Shown here piece by piece: positions 15,395 to 24,905 of a stretch of DNA of 37,042 nucleotides. The stretch is taken from contig BAAFRX010000022.1 in NCBI GenBank assembly GCA_045866275.1, positions 1-37,042 of the forward strand, read 5' to 3'. A model generated the notes under the pieces. That model searched no databases. It saw only the letters and a list, made by a program, of their open reading frames with translations, and was not told the origin of the DNA. A program made the translations under genes and the position numbers. Source of the stretch: Sideroxyarcus sp045866275 (GTDB lineage Bacteria > Pseudomonadota > Gammaproteobacteria > Burkholderiales > Gallionellaceae). Every line of letters begins with the position of its first letter. The stretch's first letter is position 1.

Positions 15395-17041
15395 TTACAT
15401 CATGCCGCCCATACCTCCCATGCCGCCCATATCACCACCGCCCATACCGCCGGCTGGTTTTTCTTCTGGCAACTCGGCAACCATGCATGCCGTGGTCAGC
15501 ATCAGACCTGCGATGGATGCCGCATGTTGCAAGGCGGTCCGGGTCACCTTGGTGGGGTCAACCACACCCATCGCCATCATGTCGCCGTACTCGCTGCTGG
15601 CGGCGTTGTAGCCGAAGTTCCCCTTGTTTTCCAGCACTTTGTTGACGACTACAGAGGGCTCATCACCCGCGTTCGCCACGATGGCGCGCAATGGCGCTTC
15701 CATCGCGCGCAACACGATGGTGATGCCCGCGTCTTGGTCATGGTTGTCCCCCTTGAGGGTTGCAACCGCAATCTTGGCACGCAACAGCGCAACGCCACCG
15801 CCCGCCACGATTCCCTCTTCAACGGCTGCACGAGTGGCGTGCAAGGCATCGTCAACACGGTCTTTCTTCTCTTTCATCTCGACTTCGGTCGCCGCGCCCA
15901 CCTTGATGACCGCAACGCCGCCCGCCAACTTGGCTTTGCGTTCCTGGAGCTTTTCCTTGTCGTAATCGCTGGTTGATTCTTCGATCTGCTTATTGATCTG
16001 GGTGATGCGCGACTGGATCAAATCTTCCTTGCCTGCGCCATCAACGATGATGGTGTTTTCCTTGCCAACTTCGATGCGCTTGGCTTGACCCAGTTCTTCC
16101 AGCGTGGCCTTCTCCAGTGTCAGACCCACTTCTTCGGCAATCACGGTGCCCCCGGTCAGGACTGCAATGTCTTCCAGCATCGCCTTGCGTCGATCGCCGA
16201 ACCCGGGCGCCTTGACCGCGACGGTTTTCAGAATGCCCCGGATATTGTTCACCACCAGGGTTGCCAAGGCCTCTCCATCCACATCTTCAGCGATGATCAG
16301 CAGCGGACGCCCCGCTTTTGCCACCTGTTCCAAGATCGGGAGCAAATCGCGAATGTTGGAGATTTTCTTGTCGTGCAACAAAATGAACGGATTGTCCATT
16401 GCGACGATCTGCTTATCCGCGTTATTGATGAAGTACGGGGACAGGTAGCCACGGTCGAATTGCATCCCTTCGACGACGTCCAACTCGTTATCCAAAGACT
16501 TGCCATCTTCAACCGTGATGACACCCTCTTTACCGACTTTTTCCATCGCGTCGGCGATGATCTTGCCGATGCTTGCATCAGAATTGGCAGAGATGGAGGC
16601 CACTTGGGCGATTTCGGTCGAGGTGGCACACGGCTTCGAAATCTTCTGCAATTCACTCACGGCAGCAACGACAGCCTTGTCGATCCCACGCTTCAGATCC
16701 ATCGGGTTCATGCCGGCTGCCACAAATTTCATGCCTTCCTGCACAATGGAGTGCGCCAGAACAGTCGCTGTCGTGGTTCCGTCACCGGCAACATCCGATG
16801 TCTTGGAAGCGACTTCCTTGAGCATCTGTGCGCCCATGTTCTCGAACTTATCTTTCAGTTCGATTTCTTTTGCCACGGACACGCCGTCCTTGGTGATGTG
16901 CGGAGCGCCGTACGAACGCTCCAACACCACGTTACGGCCTTTGGGCCCCAGCGTGACCTTAACTGCCTCGGCCAAAATGTTGACGCCCGAAACCATCTTG
17001 GCGCGTGCCGCATCGTGGAATTTTACGTCTTTAGCTGCCAT
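15395..17041 (-). CDS. groEL: Chaperonin GroEL (60 kDa)
   Basis: GroEL forms the double heptameric ring that folds proteins in the cytoplasm with ATP and the GroES lid. The 548 residues match E. coli GroEL. Visible are the N-terminal AAKDVKFHDAARAKMVSGVN, the nucleotide site LGPKGRNVVLE, DGTTTATVLA with the catalytic Asp, the apical domain EGMQFDRGYLSPYF, and the C-terminal Gly-Met tail ending in MM. It lies 28 bases downstream of groES under the same CIRCE-controlled promoter. It is a standard, intact copy. Confidence 0.98.
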   Translation of the reverse strand: MAAKDVKFHDAARAKMVSGVNILAEAVKVTLGPKGRNVVLERSYGAPHITKDGVSVAKEIELKDKFENMGAQMLKEVASKTSDVAGDGTTTATVLAHSIVQEGMKFVAAGMNPMDLKRGIDKAVVAAVSELQKISKPCATSTEIAQVASISANSDASIGKIIADAMEKVGKEGVITVEDGKSLDNELDVVEGMQFDRGYLSPYFINNADKQIVAMDNPFILLHDKKISNIRDLLPILEQVAKAGRPLLIIAEDVDGEALATLVVNNIRGILKTVAVKAPGFGDRRKAMLEDIAVLTGGTVIAEEVGLTLEKATLEELGQAKRIEVGKENTIIVDGAGKEDLIQSRITQINKQIEESTSDYDKEKLQERKAKLAGGVAVIKVGAATEVEMKEKKDRVDDALHATRAAVEEGIVAGGGVALLRAKIAVATLKGDNHDQDAGITIVLRAMEAPLRAIVANAGDEPSVVVNKVLENKGNFGYNAASSEYGDMMAMGVVDPTKVTRTALQHAASIAGLMLTTACMVAELPEEKPAGGMGGGDMGGMGGMGGMM

Positions 17042-17069
17042 GTCTTAATCTCCTGAATTCGTTGAATGC

Positions 17070-17360
17070 TCAAGCTTCGATGATGCCGATGATGTCGTCT
17101 TCGCGCATTTGCAGCAGCTCGACACCGTCCATCTTGAAAGCCTGGCCGGAATACTTGCCGAACAACACTTTGTCGCCGACTTTGACGTTCATCGGACGAA
17201 CCTTGCCGTCGTCGCCGATCTTGCCGTTGCCGACCGCAACGATTTCGCCCTGATCAGGCTTTTCAGCCGCAGCGTCGGGAATCACGATTCCGGACGCGGT
17301 TTTGCGCTCTTCCTCCATGCGCTTGACGATGACGCGATCATGCAAAGGACGAATCTTCAT
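17070..17360 (-). CDS. groES: Co-chaperonin GroES (10 kDa)
   Basis: GroES forms the heptameric lid of the GroEL chamber. The 96-residue protein begins MKIRPLHDRVIVKRMEEE, has the mobile loop around KTASGIVIPDAAAEKPDQG, and ends with the usual EDDIIGIIEA. It is the first gene of groESL. About 50 bases upstream of the ATG lies a CIRCE inverted repeat that overlaps the end of a good sigma-70 promoter, so repression by HrcA is expected. Confidence 0.98.
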   Translation of the reverse strand: MKIRPLHDRVIVKRMEEERKTASGIVIPDAAAEKPDQGEIVAVGNGKIGDDGKVRPMNVKVGDKVLFGKYSGQAFKMDGVELLQMREDDIIGIIEA

Positions 17361-17409
17361 GCTTTTTCTCCTAAATCCAATGGGTTATTTAAACACCAAA
17401 GCGGAGTGC

Positions 17410-17436
17410 TTGGCACTCTACACTGGCGAGTGCTAA
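17410..17436. promoter_or_regulatory. CIRCE operator (HrcA site) of groESL
   Basis: Read on the minus strand it is TTAGCACTC-N9-GAGTGCCAA, one base away from the perfect CIRCE consensus TTAGCACTC-N9-GAGTGCTAA. It abuts the -10 box of the groESL promoter, as expected for repression by HrcA. The hrcA gene is not in this window. Confidence 0.93.
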
Positions 17437-17464
17437 TAGTAAGGGCTGGTATCCGTAATTTCAA
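17436..17464 (-). promoter_or_regulatory. Sigma-70 promoter of groESL
   Basis: On the minus strand TTGAAA (17464-17459) and TACTAT (17441-17436) are separated by exactly 17 bases. The CIRCE element starts at the last base of the -10 box. I see no convincing sigma-32 promoter. Confidence 0.7.
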
Positions 17465-17571
17465 TAGCGCATCCGAAATATGTGTCAGCCCCCCAACGAT
17501 CCAATTAGCCCAATTTGACTGGATTTCTGTTGGCGTGCGTTTAAAACCGAGCACCTGGATTGTGCAACATG

Positions 17572-17620
17572 TCAATCAGCGTCCAATACTTTCCACCAGT
17601 CAGCGTCCAATTGTTTCCAC
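17572..17620. repeat. Direct repeat pair, possible insertion-sequence end remnant
   Basis: The words TCAGCGTCCAAT and TTCCAC occur twice in tandem (17572-17596 and 17597-17620). Repeated motifs of the type CGTCCAA-N-TTCCAC resemble the multiple terminal repeats of some IS21-family elements, from memory. No transposase gene is nearby, so at most this is a scar. The rest of the groES-ppsA gap (17465-17571, 17621-17674) shows nothing else. Confidence 0.35.
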
Positions 17621-17674
17621 TTTATCGGTTGGCTGAGTTGAAATTTTTGCAACATCGGTAGAGCAGTATTGAGA

Positions 17675-17713
17675 AGAAAATGCCCGCCCCCGCATAAAGC
17701 GGGAAGCGGGCAT
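17675..17713 (-). terminator. Terminator of the rnf-ppsA operon
   Basis: On the minus strand, ATGCCCGC pairs with GCGGGCAT (17706-17713 with 17680-17687), with an inner CCCGC/GCGGG stem, and is followed by TTTTCTTC. It stands 22 bases past the ppsA stop codon. Confidence 0.82.
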
Positions 17714-17735
17714 CAGCCGTGTTACCGGGGCGTGC

Positions 17736-20105
<2,370 letters not shown>

Positions 20106-20131
20106 GGTTTTCTCCCTTGTTAAAAATTGTG

Positions 20132-20207
20132 GTGGGTCGGACTTCAGTCCGACATGTCGAGTCACCCCGCAGGGGTTATTGCTCCCTTGTGGTGAAATCC
20201 GACCTAC
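20132..20207. repeat. REP-like palindromic repeat, copy E (supplies a stop codon)
   Basis: The left hairpin GTGGGTCGGACTTCAGTCCGAC (20132-20153) is intact. The right arm GTGAAATCCGACCTAC is separated from it by about 38 bases. The CTA at 20204-20206 inside this arm is the TAG stop of the small Cys-rich gene. The repeat fills the gap between that gene and ppsA. Confidence 0.78.
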
Positions 20208-20386
20208 CCTTTATGCTCGCAGTGTCCCGCGCAATGGTTGCCACAACCGCCGCAGCCTTCCTTGCCGTCCTCGCGCAAGGGGCCGAATTCCGGATGGCGC
20301 GCGGCATACTGCCGTGCCGCAGTCTGCACGCCGATCCAGGCAAACACCAGGGCGAGCAGGACGAGGATGGTCAGCGCGTAGGTCAT
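20204..20386 (-). CDS. Small Cys-rich membrane protein, possible Rnf maturation factor
   Basis: A 60-residue protein with one N-terminal membrane helix (about residues 3-21, TYALTILVLLALVFAWIGV) and a short tail with four cysteines at 45, 48, 52 and 56 (CGGCGNHCAGHC). The ATG overlaps the rnfA stop (ATGA), like the neighbouring junctions, so translation is well supported. The layout recalls NqrM, a small one-helix protein with conserved cysteines needed to assemble the Fe centre between NqrD and NqrE of Na+-NQR. RnfA and RnfE are homologues of those subunits. An iron-sulfur insertion role here is inference; FeoB-associated Cys-rich proteins look superficially similar. The stop codon lies in a REP-like repeat. 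Confidence 0.78.
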   Translation of the reverse strand: MTYALTILVLLALVFAWIGVQTAARQYAARHPEFGPLREDGKEGCGGCGNHCAGHCEHKG

Positions 20387-20970
20387 CGCGACACTCCCAC
20401 GCCGCCAAAACCCATGAACGCCAGCGACAGTAAGCCGGCCATCATAAGCGCCAGCGCCGTGCCCTGCATCACGTCCGGAATGTTGGACAGTTTCAGGCGT
20501 TCGCGCACCCCTGCCATCAGCAGCAGCGCCAGCGAAAAACCGGTGCCGCCGCCCAGGCTGAACACGACCGCCTGGCCCAGATCGTAGCCGCGCGCGGTCT
20601 GGAACAAAGCCACACCGAGGATGGCGCAGTTGGTGGTGATCAGCGGCAGATAGATGCCCAGCGCGCGGAACAGCGACGGCGAGAATTTTTTCAGCACCAT
20701 CTCCACCAGTTGCACGGCGGACGCGATCACCACGATGTAGGCGATCAGGCGCAGGAATTCCAGACCGAAATGGGTCAGCAACACATTGAGCGCGTAGCTG
20801 CAAAGCGAGGCGACCAGCATCACGAAACTGGTGGCGATGCCCATCGGCACGGCCGTTTCCAGCTTGGCCGAAACCCCGAGGAAAGGACACAGGCCGAGGA
20901 ACATCGCCAGCACGAAGTTGCTCGACAGCACGGTGATGATGAAAATCTGGGCCAGCGATTCATGCTCCAT
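20383..20970 (-). CDS. rnfA: Rnf complex subunit RnfA
   Basis: RnfA is one of two related six-helix membrane subunits that hold an intramembrane [2Fe-2S] cluster and move electrons across the membrane in the Rnf ion-pumping complex. The 195-residue protein has the two ligand cysteines in LGLCPFLGVS and ITTNCAILGVALF, plus GFSLALLLMAGVRERL. Two adjacent ATGs compete: 20970 has GGAGG 5 bases upstream and is preferred; 20973 leaves only 2 bases. The start overlaps the rnfE stop by 11 bases, and the stop overlaps the following small Cys-rich gene. It is last of the rnf genes in the order C-D-G-E-A. Confidence 0.94.
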   Translation of the reverse strand: MEHESLAQIFIITVLSSNFVLAMFLGLCPFLGVSAKLETAVPMGIATSFVMLVASLCSYALNVLLTHFGLEFLRLIAYIVVIASAVQLVEMVLKKFSPSLFRALGIYLPLITTNCAILGVALFQTARGYDLGQAVVFSLGGGTGFSLALLLMAGVRERLKLSNIPDVMQGTALALMMAGLLSLAFMGFGGVGVSR

Positions 20971-21712
20971 CATGGCCTCCTTTTCCGGCCATCCGGCGCA
21001 GTGCCGCATCCGCCCCCGCAGGCTGCAACGATGGCCTTTCTCCTTCGCTTCCTCTGCCGCTTGCGGGAGAGGATTGAGGAGAGGGTTTCCCCGGGAGAGG
21101 ACGTCTCCTTTTGGCCAGCCACGCGAACAATAACAGCCAGCCCCCCAGCACGAAGAAACCGCCGGGCGGCAGCACCATCACCACCCACGGCTGGAAATGT
21201 TCGCCGAACAGGCTGAAGTCGAACAGTTTGCCGGTGCCAAGAATCTCACGCACGCTGCCCAGCGCGAGCAGGCCCAGGGTGAAACCGATGCCCATCCCCA
21301 GCGCGTTGAGCACGGCGGGCAGCAGGGGGTGTTTGGCCGCGTGCGCTTCGGCACGGCCGAGGATGATGCAATTCACCACGATCAGCTGGATGAAGGCGCC
21401 CAGCGCTTCATACAGGGCGAGGCTGACTGCCTGGATGAGGTAATCGACCAGGGTGACAAAGGTGGCGATGATCACGATGTACGTCGCGATGCGCACTTCC
21501 TTCGGCACGAAATGGCGCAACAGGGAGATCAGGGCGCAGGAGCTTACCAGCACGAACACGGTGGCCAGCCCCATCCCCAGTGCGTTGAACCCGGACACGG
21601 TCACGGCCAGGGTCGGACACATGCCGAGCACCATCACGAACACCGGGTTCTGACGCCAGATGCCCTCCAGGAATTGTTCCAGATGGGTCGGCTGGTTCAT
21701 GCGCGTGCTCAC
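20960..21712 (-). CDS. rnfE: Rnf complex subunit RnfE with repeat-derived C-terminal tail
   Basis: RnfE is the partner of RnfA in the membrane core. Ligand cysteines are visible in VLGMCPTLAVTVS and IVVNCIILGRAEA, with six hydrophobic segments ending near LGGWLLLFAWLAKRRR. I choose GTG 21712, which overlaps the rnfG stop (GTGA) and has GAGGGAG 7-8 bases upstream; the internal ATG at 21700 has a poor ribosome site. The product is 250 residues. The last 45 or so (PSPQSSPASGRGSEGERPS onward) match no RnfE that I know and are encoded by a palindromic repeat. The membrane core is complete, so the tail is probably tolerated. Confidence 0.92.
   Translation of the reverse strand: MSTRMNQPTHLEQFLEGIWRQNPVFVMVLGMCPTLAVTVSGFNALGMGLATVFVLVSSCALISLLRHFVPKEVRIATYIVIIATFVTLVDYLIQAVSLALYEALGAFIQLIVVNCIILGRAEAHAAKHPLLPAVLNALGMGIGFTLGLLALGSVREILGTGKLFDFSLFGEHFQPWVVMVLPPGGFFVLGGWLLLFAWLAKRRRPLPGKPSPQSSPASGRGSEGERPSLQPAGADAALRRMAGKGGHDGA
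21036..21107. repeat. Palindromic repeat read into the rnfE 3' end
   Basis: A purine/pyrimidine-asymmetric inverted repeat, CTTTCTCCTTCGCTTCCTCT then GCGGGAGAGGATTGAGGAGAG, lies wholly inside the open frame and encodes the odd hydrophilic tail of RnfE. It is of the same general type as the repeat at 9608-9712. Confidence 0.6.
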
Positions 21713-22410
21713 TTCGCAGCTCCCTCGCTTTTTACTTGCTCCAGCCGGGGCAGCAGCAGCGGCAGCAAACGCTGCGCACTGTCGTTGATGCCGCGCCCGA
21801 TCGCCTTGGACGAGATGGTTGCGCCGGAGATGGCATCGATCTCCCACGCAAAACGCTTGGTGCCGTGCTTGACCGCGCGCACGGCGTGCGCCAGTCCCTG
21901 CCCGTCCTCCGCCAGCGTCAGATCAAGGCTGTCAAAATTGGCGAGGAAGTCGGCGTCGCTGGCGACATTGTCGCCGATTCCAGGCGTTTCCTTCATCTGG
22001 ATCACGCGGATGCCGAAGATGCATTCGCACGCCGGACGATATCCGTACAGCACGCGCACCGTGTCCGCATAGCCGCGCGCACCGCCCTCGGCGGCGATGG
22101 CCTGCAACTCTCCTGCGGCATTGTAAGCGGCATGGAAGCGCACCGCGCCGGACACCGGGGTCTGGCCGGCGCGCTGAAGGCCGGCCGGCGTGGCGTCGAA
22201 ATCGACGATGCGCGCGGCATCCGGCACCAGTGCGCGCACCGCGCGCTCCAGCACGATCTTTTTGTTCGCCGCGATGGCGGGAAGCGTAAGTTGCCACACT
22301 GCCACGATCAGCGCGCCGCAGAGCGTGGTGACCAGTCCCAGCGTGGCGACCAGTCGCGTGCCCGGGGTGATGTCGGCGGGCGGCGGGGCGAGTTTGTCCG
22401 TTTCGCTCAT
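21709..22410 (-). CDS. rnfG: Rnf complex subunit RnfG (flavoprotein)
   Basis: RnfG carries an FMN bound covalently to a threonine on the periplasmic side and passes electrons within the Rnf complex. The 233-residue protein has one N-terminal membrane helix (about residues 20-42) and the FMN motif SGAT at 195-198 (Thr198), within DAISGATISSKAI. ETPGIGD at 141-147 is another family signature. It starts with an ATGA overlap at the rnfD stop and ends in a GTGA overlap with rnfE. Attachment of the flavin would need an ApbE-type transferase encoded elsewhere. Confidence 0.94.
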   Translation of the reverse strand: MSETDKLAPPPADITPGTRLVATLGLVTTLCGALIVAVWQLTLPAIAANKKIVLERAVRALVPDAARIVDFDATPAGLQRAGQTPVSGAVRFHAAYNAAGELQAIAAEGGARGYADTVRVLYGYRPACECIFGIRVIQMKETPGIGDNVASDADFLANFDSLDLTLAEDGQGLAHAVRAVKHGTKRFAWEIDAISGATISSKAIGRGINDSAQRLLPLLLPRLEQVKSEGAAK

Positions 22411-23435
22411 TTCGATTTGGCTCCGAACACCCCGGGTTGCAGATATTTATCCAGCAAGGGCGCGGCGGCATTGCCGATCAGGATGGCGTACATCACCCCT
22501 TCGGTGAGGCCGCCGTAATAGCGGATGACGATGGTCACCGTGCCGATCAGCGCGCCGTACACCCACACCGCGCCCGGCGTTACCGGCGAGGTGGCCATGT
22601 CGGTTGCCATGAACAGCGCGCCCAGCACCAGTCCGCCCGAAAGCAGCACCAGATGGGGCGGCGGATAGTCTTGTGCATCGAATTGGTGGAAGGCCAGTGC
22701 GAGCAGCAGCGCGCTGCCGATGACGGCGACCGGGATACGCCAGTCCATGAAACGGCGCGCGATCAGGTACAGACCGCACAGCAGCAGGAGCAGGGTCGAG
22801 GATTCGCCGGCCGAGGAACTGGACATGCCGGTCAACAGGTCCTGCACGGGATAGACGAAATGTTCGAACTTCCAGCGTGCCAGCGGGGTGGCGCCGGTGA
22901 ACCCGTCCACCGTCGCTGCCGCGATCCAGGCGCTGATGTCGTTCGGTTGCATCAGCGGCAAGGTCAGGGTGGACGGGATGAATTCGGTGAAGCGTTGCGG
23001 GGCGAACGCCGGCGCCCAGGTGGAAATGGCGGTGGGAAAGGCCGCCTGCACGAAGGCGCGCCCGACCAGCGCCGGGTTGAAGGGGTTGTGTCCCAGTCCG
23101 CCGAACAGCGACTTGCCCATCCAGATCGCGGTGAAGCCGGCGACAGCGGCCATCCACAGCGGAAATGCGGGCGGCAGGGTGAGCGCGAGCAGCACGCCGG
23201 TGATGGTCGCGCTCCAGTCGGACAGGGTGTTTGCCGTCGCGGAAAGATGGTTGGCGATGCGTTCGGCGGCGAGACAGGACAGGGTGACGGTGACGATCAA
23301 CGCGATCGCCGACAGCCCGTATTGCCAGACCGAGAAGGCGCAAACCGGTAGCAGCGCGTACACCACGTGGCGCATGATGGTCGGCACATCGCGGCCGCTG
23401 TGCACGTGGGGCGAGGCGTGCAGCTCGATGCTCAT
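22407..23435 (-). CDS. rnfD: Rnf complex subunit RnfD
   Basis: RnfD is a multi-helix membrane subunit with covalent FMN. The 342-residue protein contains the NPFNPALVGRAF motif of the NqrB/RnfD family, the FMN threonine in DGFTGATPLA (Thr183), and several hydrophobic helices before PVTPGAVWVYGALIG. ATG 23435 overlaps the rnfC stop (ATGA), which fixes the start; the longer frame to 23537 lies inside rnfC and is rejected. It is believed to be part of the ion-translocating path. Confidence 0.95.
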   Translation of the reverse strand: MSIELHASPHVHSGRDVPTIMRHVVYALLPVCAFSVWQYGLSAIALIVTVTLSCLAAERIANHLSATANTLSDWSATITGVLLALTLPPAFPLWMAAVAGFTAIWMGKSLFGGLGHNPFNPALVGRAFVQAAFPTAISTWAPAFAPQRFTEFIPSTLTLPLMQPNDISAWIAAATVDGFTGATPLARWKFEHFVYPVQDLLTGMSSSSAGESSTLLLLLCGLYLIARRFMDWRIPVAVIGSALLLALAFHQFDAQDYPPPHLVLLSGGLVLGALFMATDMATSPVTPGAVWVYGALIGTVTIVIRYYGGLTEGVMYAILIGNAAAPLLDKYLQPGVFGAKSK

Positions 23436-24886
23436 ACCGGTTTTCTTTCGCGCAGGAAGGCCTTGGCGGCGCGGAACTGCTGCACAAGGGGAATGTGCGA
23501 GGGGCACACGTAACTGCAACAGCCGCACTCGAAGCAATCACCCAGATGATAGTGTTCGGCCATCTCGTCGTACTCGCGTTTGGCGGACAGCATGCCGAGC
23601 TGGGTCGGGTTCAAACCCATCGGACAGACGTTGACGCACTCGCTGCAATGGATGCATGCCCACTCGTTGCGGCCGACCGCCTGCAACATGCGGCGGTCGA
23701 ACACCAGGATGCCGGAGGTACCCTTGGTCACCGGAATATCGAGCGAGGTCGCCGCCTGCCCCATCATCGGGCCGCCGAGGATGACCTCGCGCTCGGTGCA
23801 CGCGGGGTCGCCCGCCCAGTCCAGCACGTCGCGTATTGTGGTGCCGAGCGGAATCCAGTAGTCGCCGGGTTTTTTGATGCCGGGGCCGGCCAGCGTCACC
23901 ACCCGTTCGATCAGCCCTTCGCCGCGCGGCAGCAGGCGCCCGAGCAGCGCCAGCGTGCCGACATTGTTCACCACCACCCCGACTTGCGAAGGCAGGCCGC
24001 CGGCCGGCACGTCCAGCCCGAGCAGCGACTTGATCAGCATCTTCTCCGCGCCCTGCGGATATTTGGTCTGCACCGCCTCGACGCGGATGCTGCCGTCGGC
24101 CGGCAGGTGCGGGCGAATCGCCTCGAGGGCATCCAGTTTGTTGTCTTCCACGCCGATGATGGCGCGCGGCGCCCCGGCGGCCCGCATCGCGATGCGGGTG
24201 CCGGCCACCAGCTCGCGCGGCCATTCGCGCATCAGCTTGTAATCGCAGGTGAGATAGGGTTCGCACTCGCAGCCGTTGACGAGCAGGGTATGGATTTTCA
24301 CGGTTGCCGGCACGTTGAGTTTGGCGTGGCTGGGAAAGGTCGCGCCTCCGAGACCGACCATGCCGATGTCCTGGATGGCGGCGATCAGCCGGGCGTGATC
24401 CAGTGCATCGATATCCTGCGGCGCGCTCCAGCGCACCTCCTGCGGCGAAGCCTCGTACACATGCAGCACCATCGACTGCACCCACGCGCCGCGTGCGCCG
24501 GGCATCAAAGCGATCGCCTCCACCACGCCATCGGCGGGCGCATGAATTGGGGATGACATCGCACCATTCGCGCTGGCGATGGGTTGGCCGCGCACAACTT
24601 CCTGTCCGACTGCGACCAGAGGGGTGGCCGGTTTGCCGATATGCTGCGCCAGCGGCAGCACCAGCTTGCGCGGGAACGGCATGCGCCGGATCGGCTGCGC
24701 CAGGGCATCCTTGTGCGAAGCGGGGTGGATGCCGCGCGCGAAGGTGCGGCGCGGCAACAAAGAAAAAAGTGAAGCAAGCAAGGGGGAGGCAGAAGCGCCT
24801 TCCGCCAAGGAGGGGCGCGCGCAGAGCGCAGGGGAGAGTAGCCCCCCCTTTGCATTGCCCGCTTCACTTAAAAACTGCAGACGCAT
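23432..24886 (-). CDS. rnfC: Rnf complex subunit RnfC with N-terminal insert
   Basis: RnfC is the peripheral NADH/FMN subunit of Rnf. The 484-residue protein shows the nucleotide/FMN segment GMVGLGGATFPSHAKL (175-190), LLVNGCECEPYL, and two [4Fe-4S] motifs: C411, C414, C417, C421 and C451, C454, C457, C461. RnfC proteins usually begin with a short hydrophobic stretch running straight into GGIHP; here about 35 residues (7-44) are inserted before FARGIHPASHKD. This segment is encoded by a palindromic repeat. ATG 24886 lies 19 bases past the PFOR stop. The start could be later if the insert is not translated, but no good internal start is seen. Confidence 0.92.
   Translation of the reverse strand: MRLQFLSEAGNAKGGLLSPALCARPSLAEGASASPLLASLFSLLPRRTFARGIHPASHKDALAQPIRRMPFPRKLVLPLAQHIGKPATPLVAVGQEVVRGQPIASANGAMSSPIHAPADGVVEAIALMPGARGAWVQSMVLHVYEASPQEVRWSAPQDIDALDHARLIAAIQDIGMVGLGGATFPSHAKLNVPATVKIHTLLVNGCECEPYLTCDYKLMREWPRELVAGTRIAMRAAGAPRAIIGVEDNKLDALEAIRPHLPADGSIRVEAVQTKYPQGAEKMLIKSLLGLDVPAGGLPSQVGVVVNNVGTLALLGRLLPRGEGLIERVVTLAGPGIKKPGDYWIPLGTTIRDVLDWAGDPACTEREVILGGPMMGQAATSLDIPVTKGTSGILVFDRRMLQAVGRNEWACIHCSECVNVCPMGLNPTQLGMLSAKREYDEMAEHYHLGDCFECGCCSYVCPSHIPLVQQFRAAKAFLRERKPV
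24767..24869. repeat. Palindromic repeat within the rnfC 5' coding region
   Basis: The ends AAGTGAAGC (24767-24775) and GCTTCACTT (24861-24869) are perfect inverted repeats. Inside them CAAGGGGGAGG faces CCCCCCCTTTG. The unit is open in the rnfC frame and encodes the extra N-terminal residues. Confidence 0.55.
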
Positions 24887-24905
24887 GATCGTCGCCGTAT
24901 TCCGT

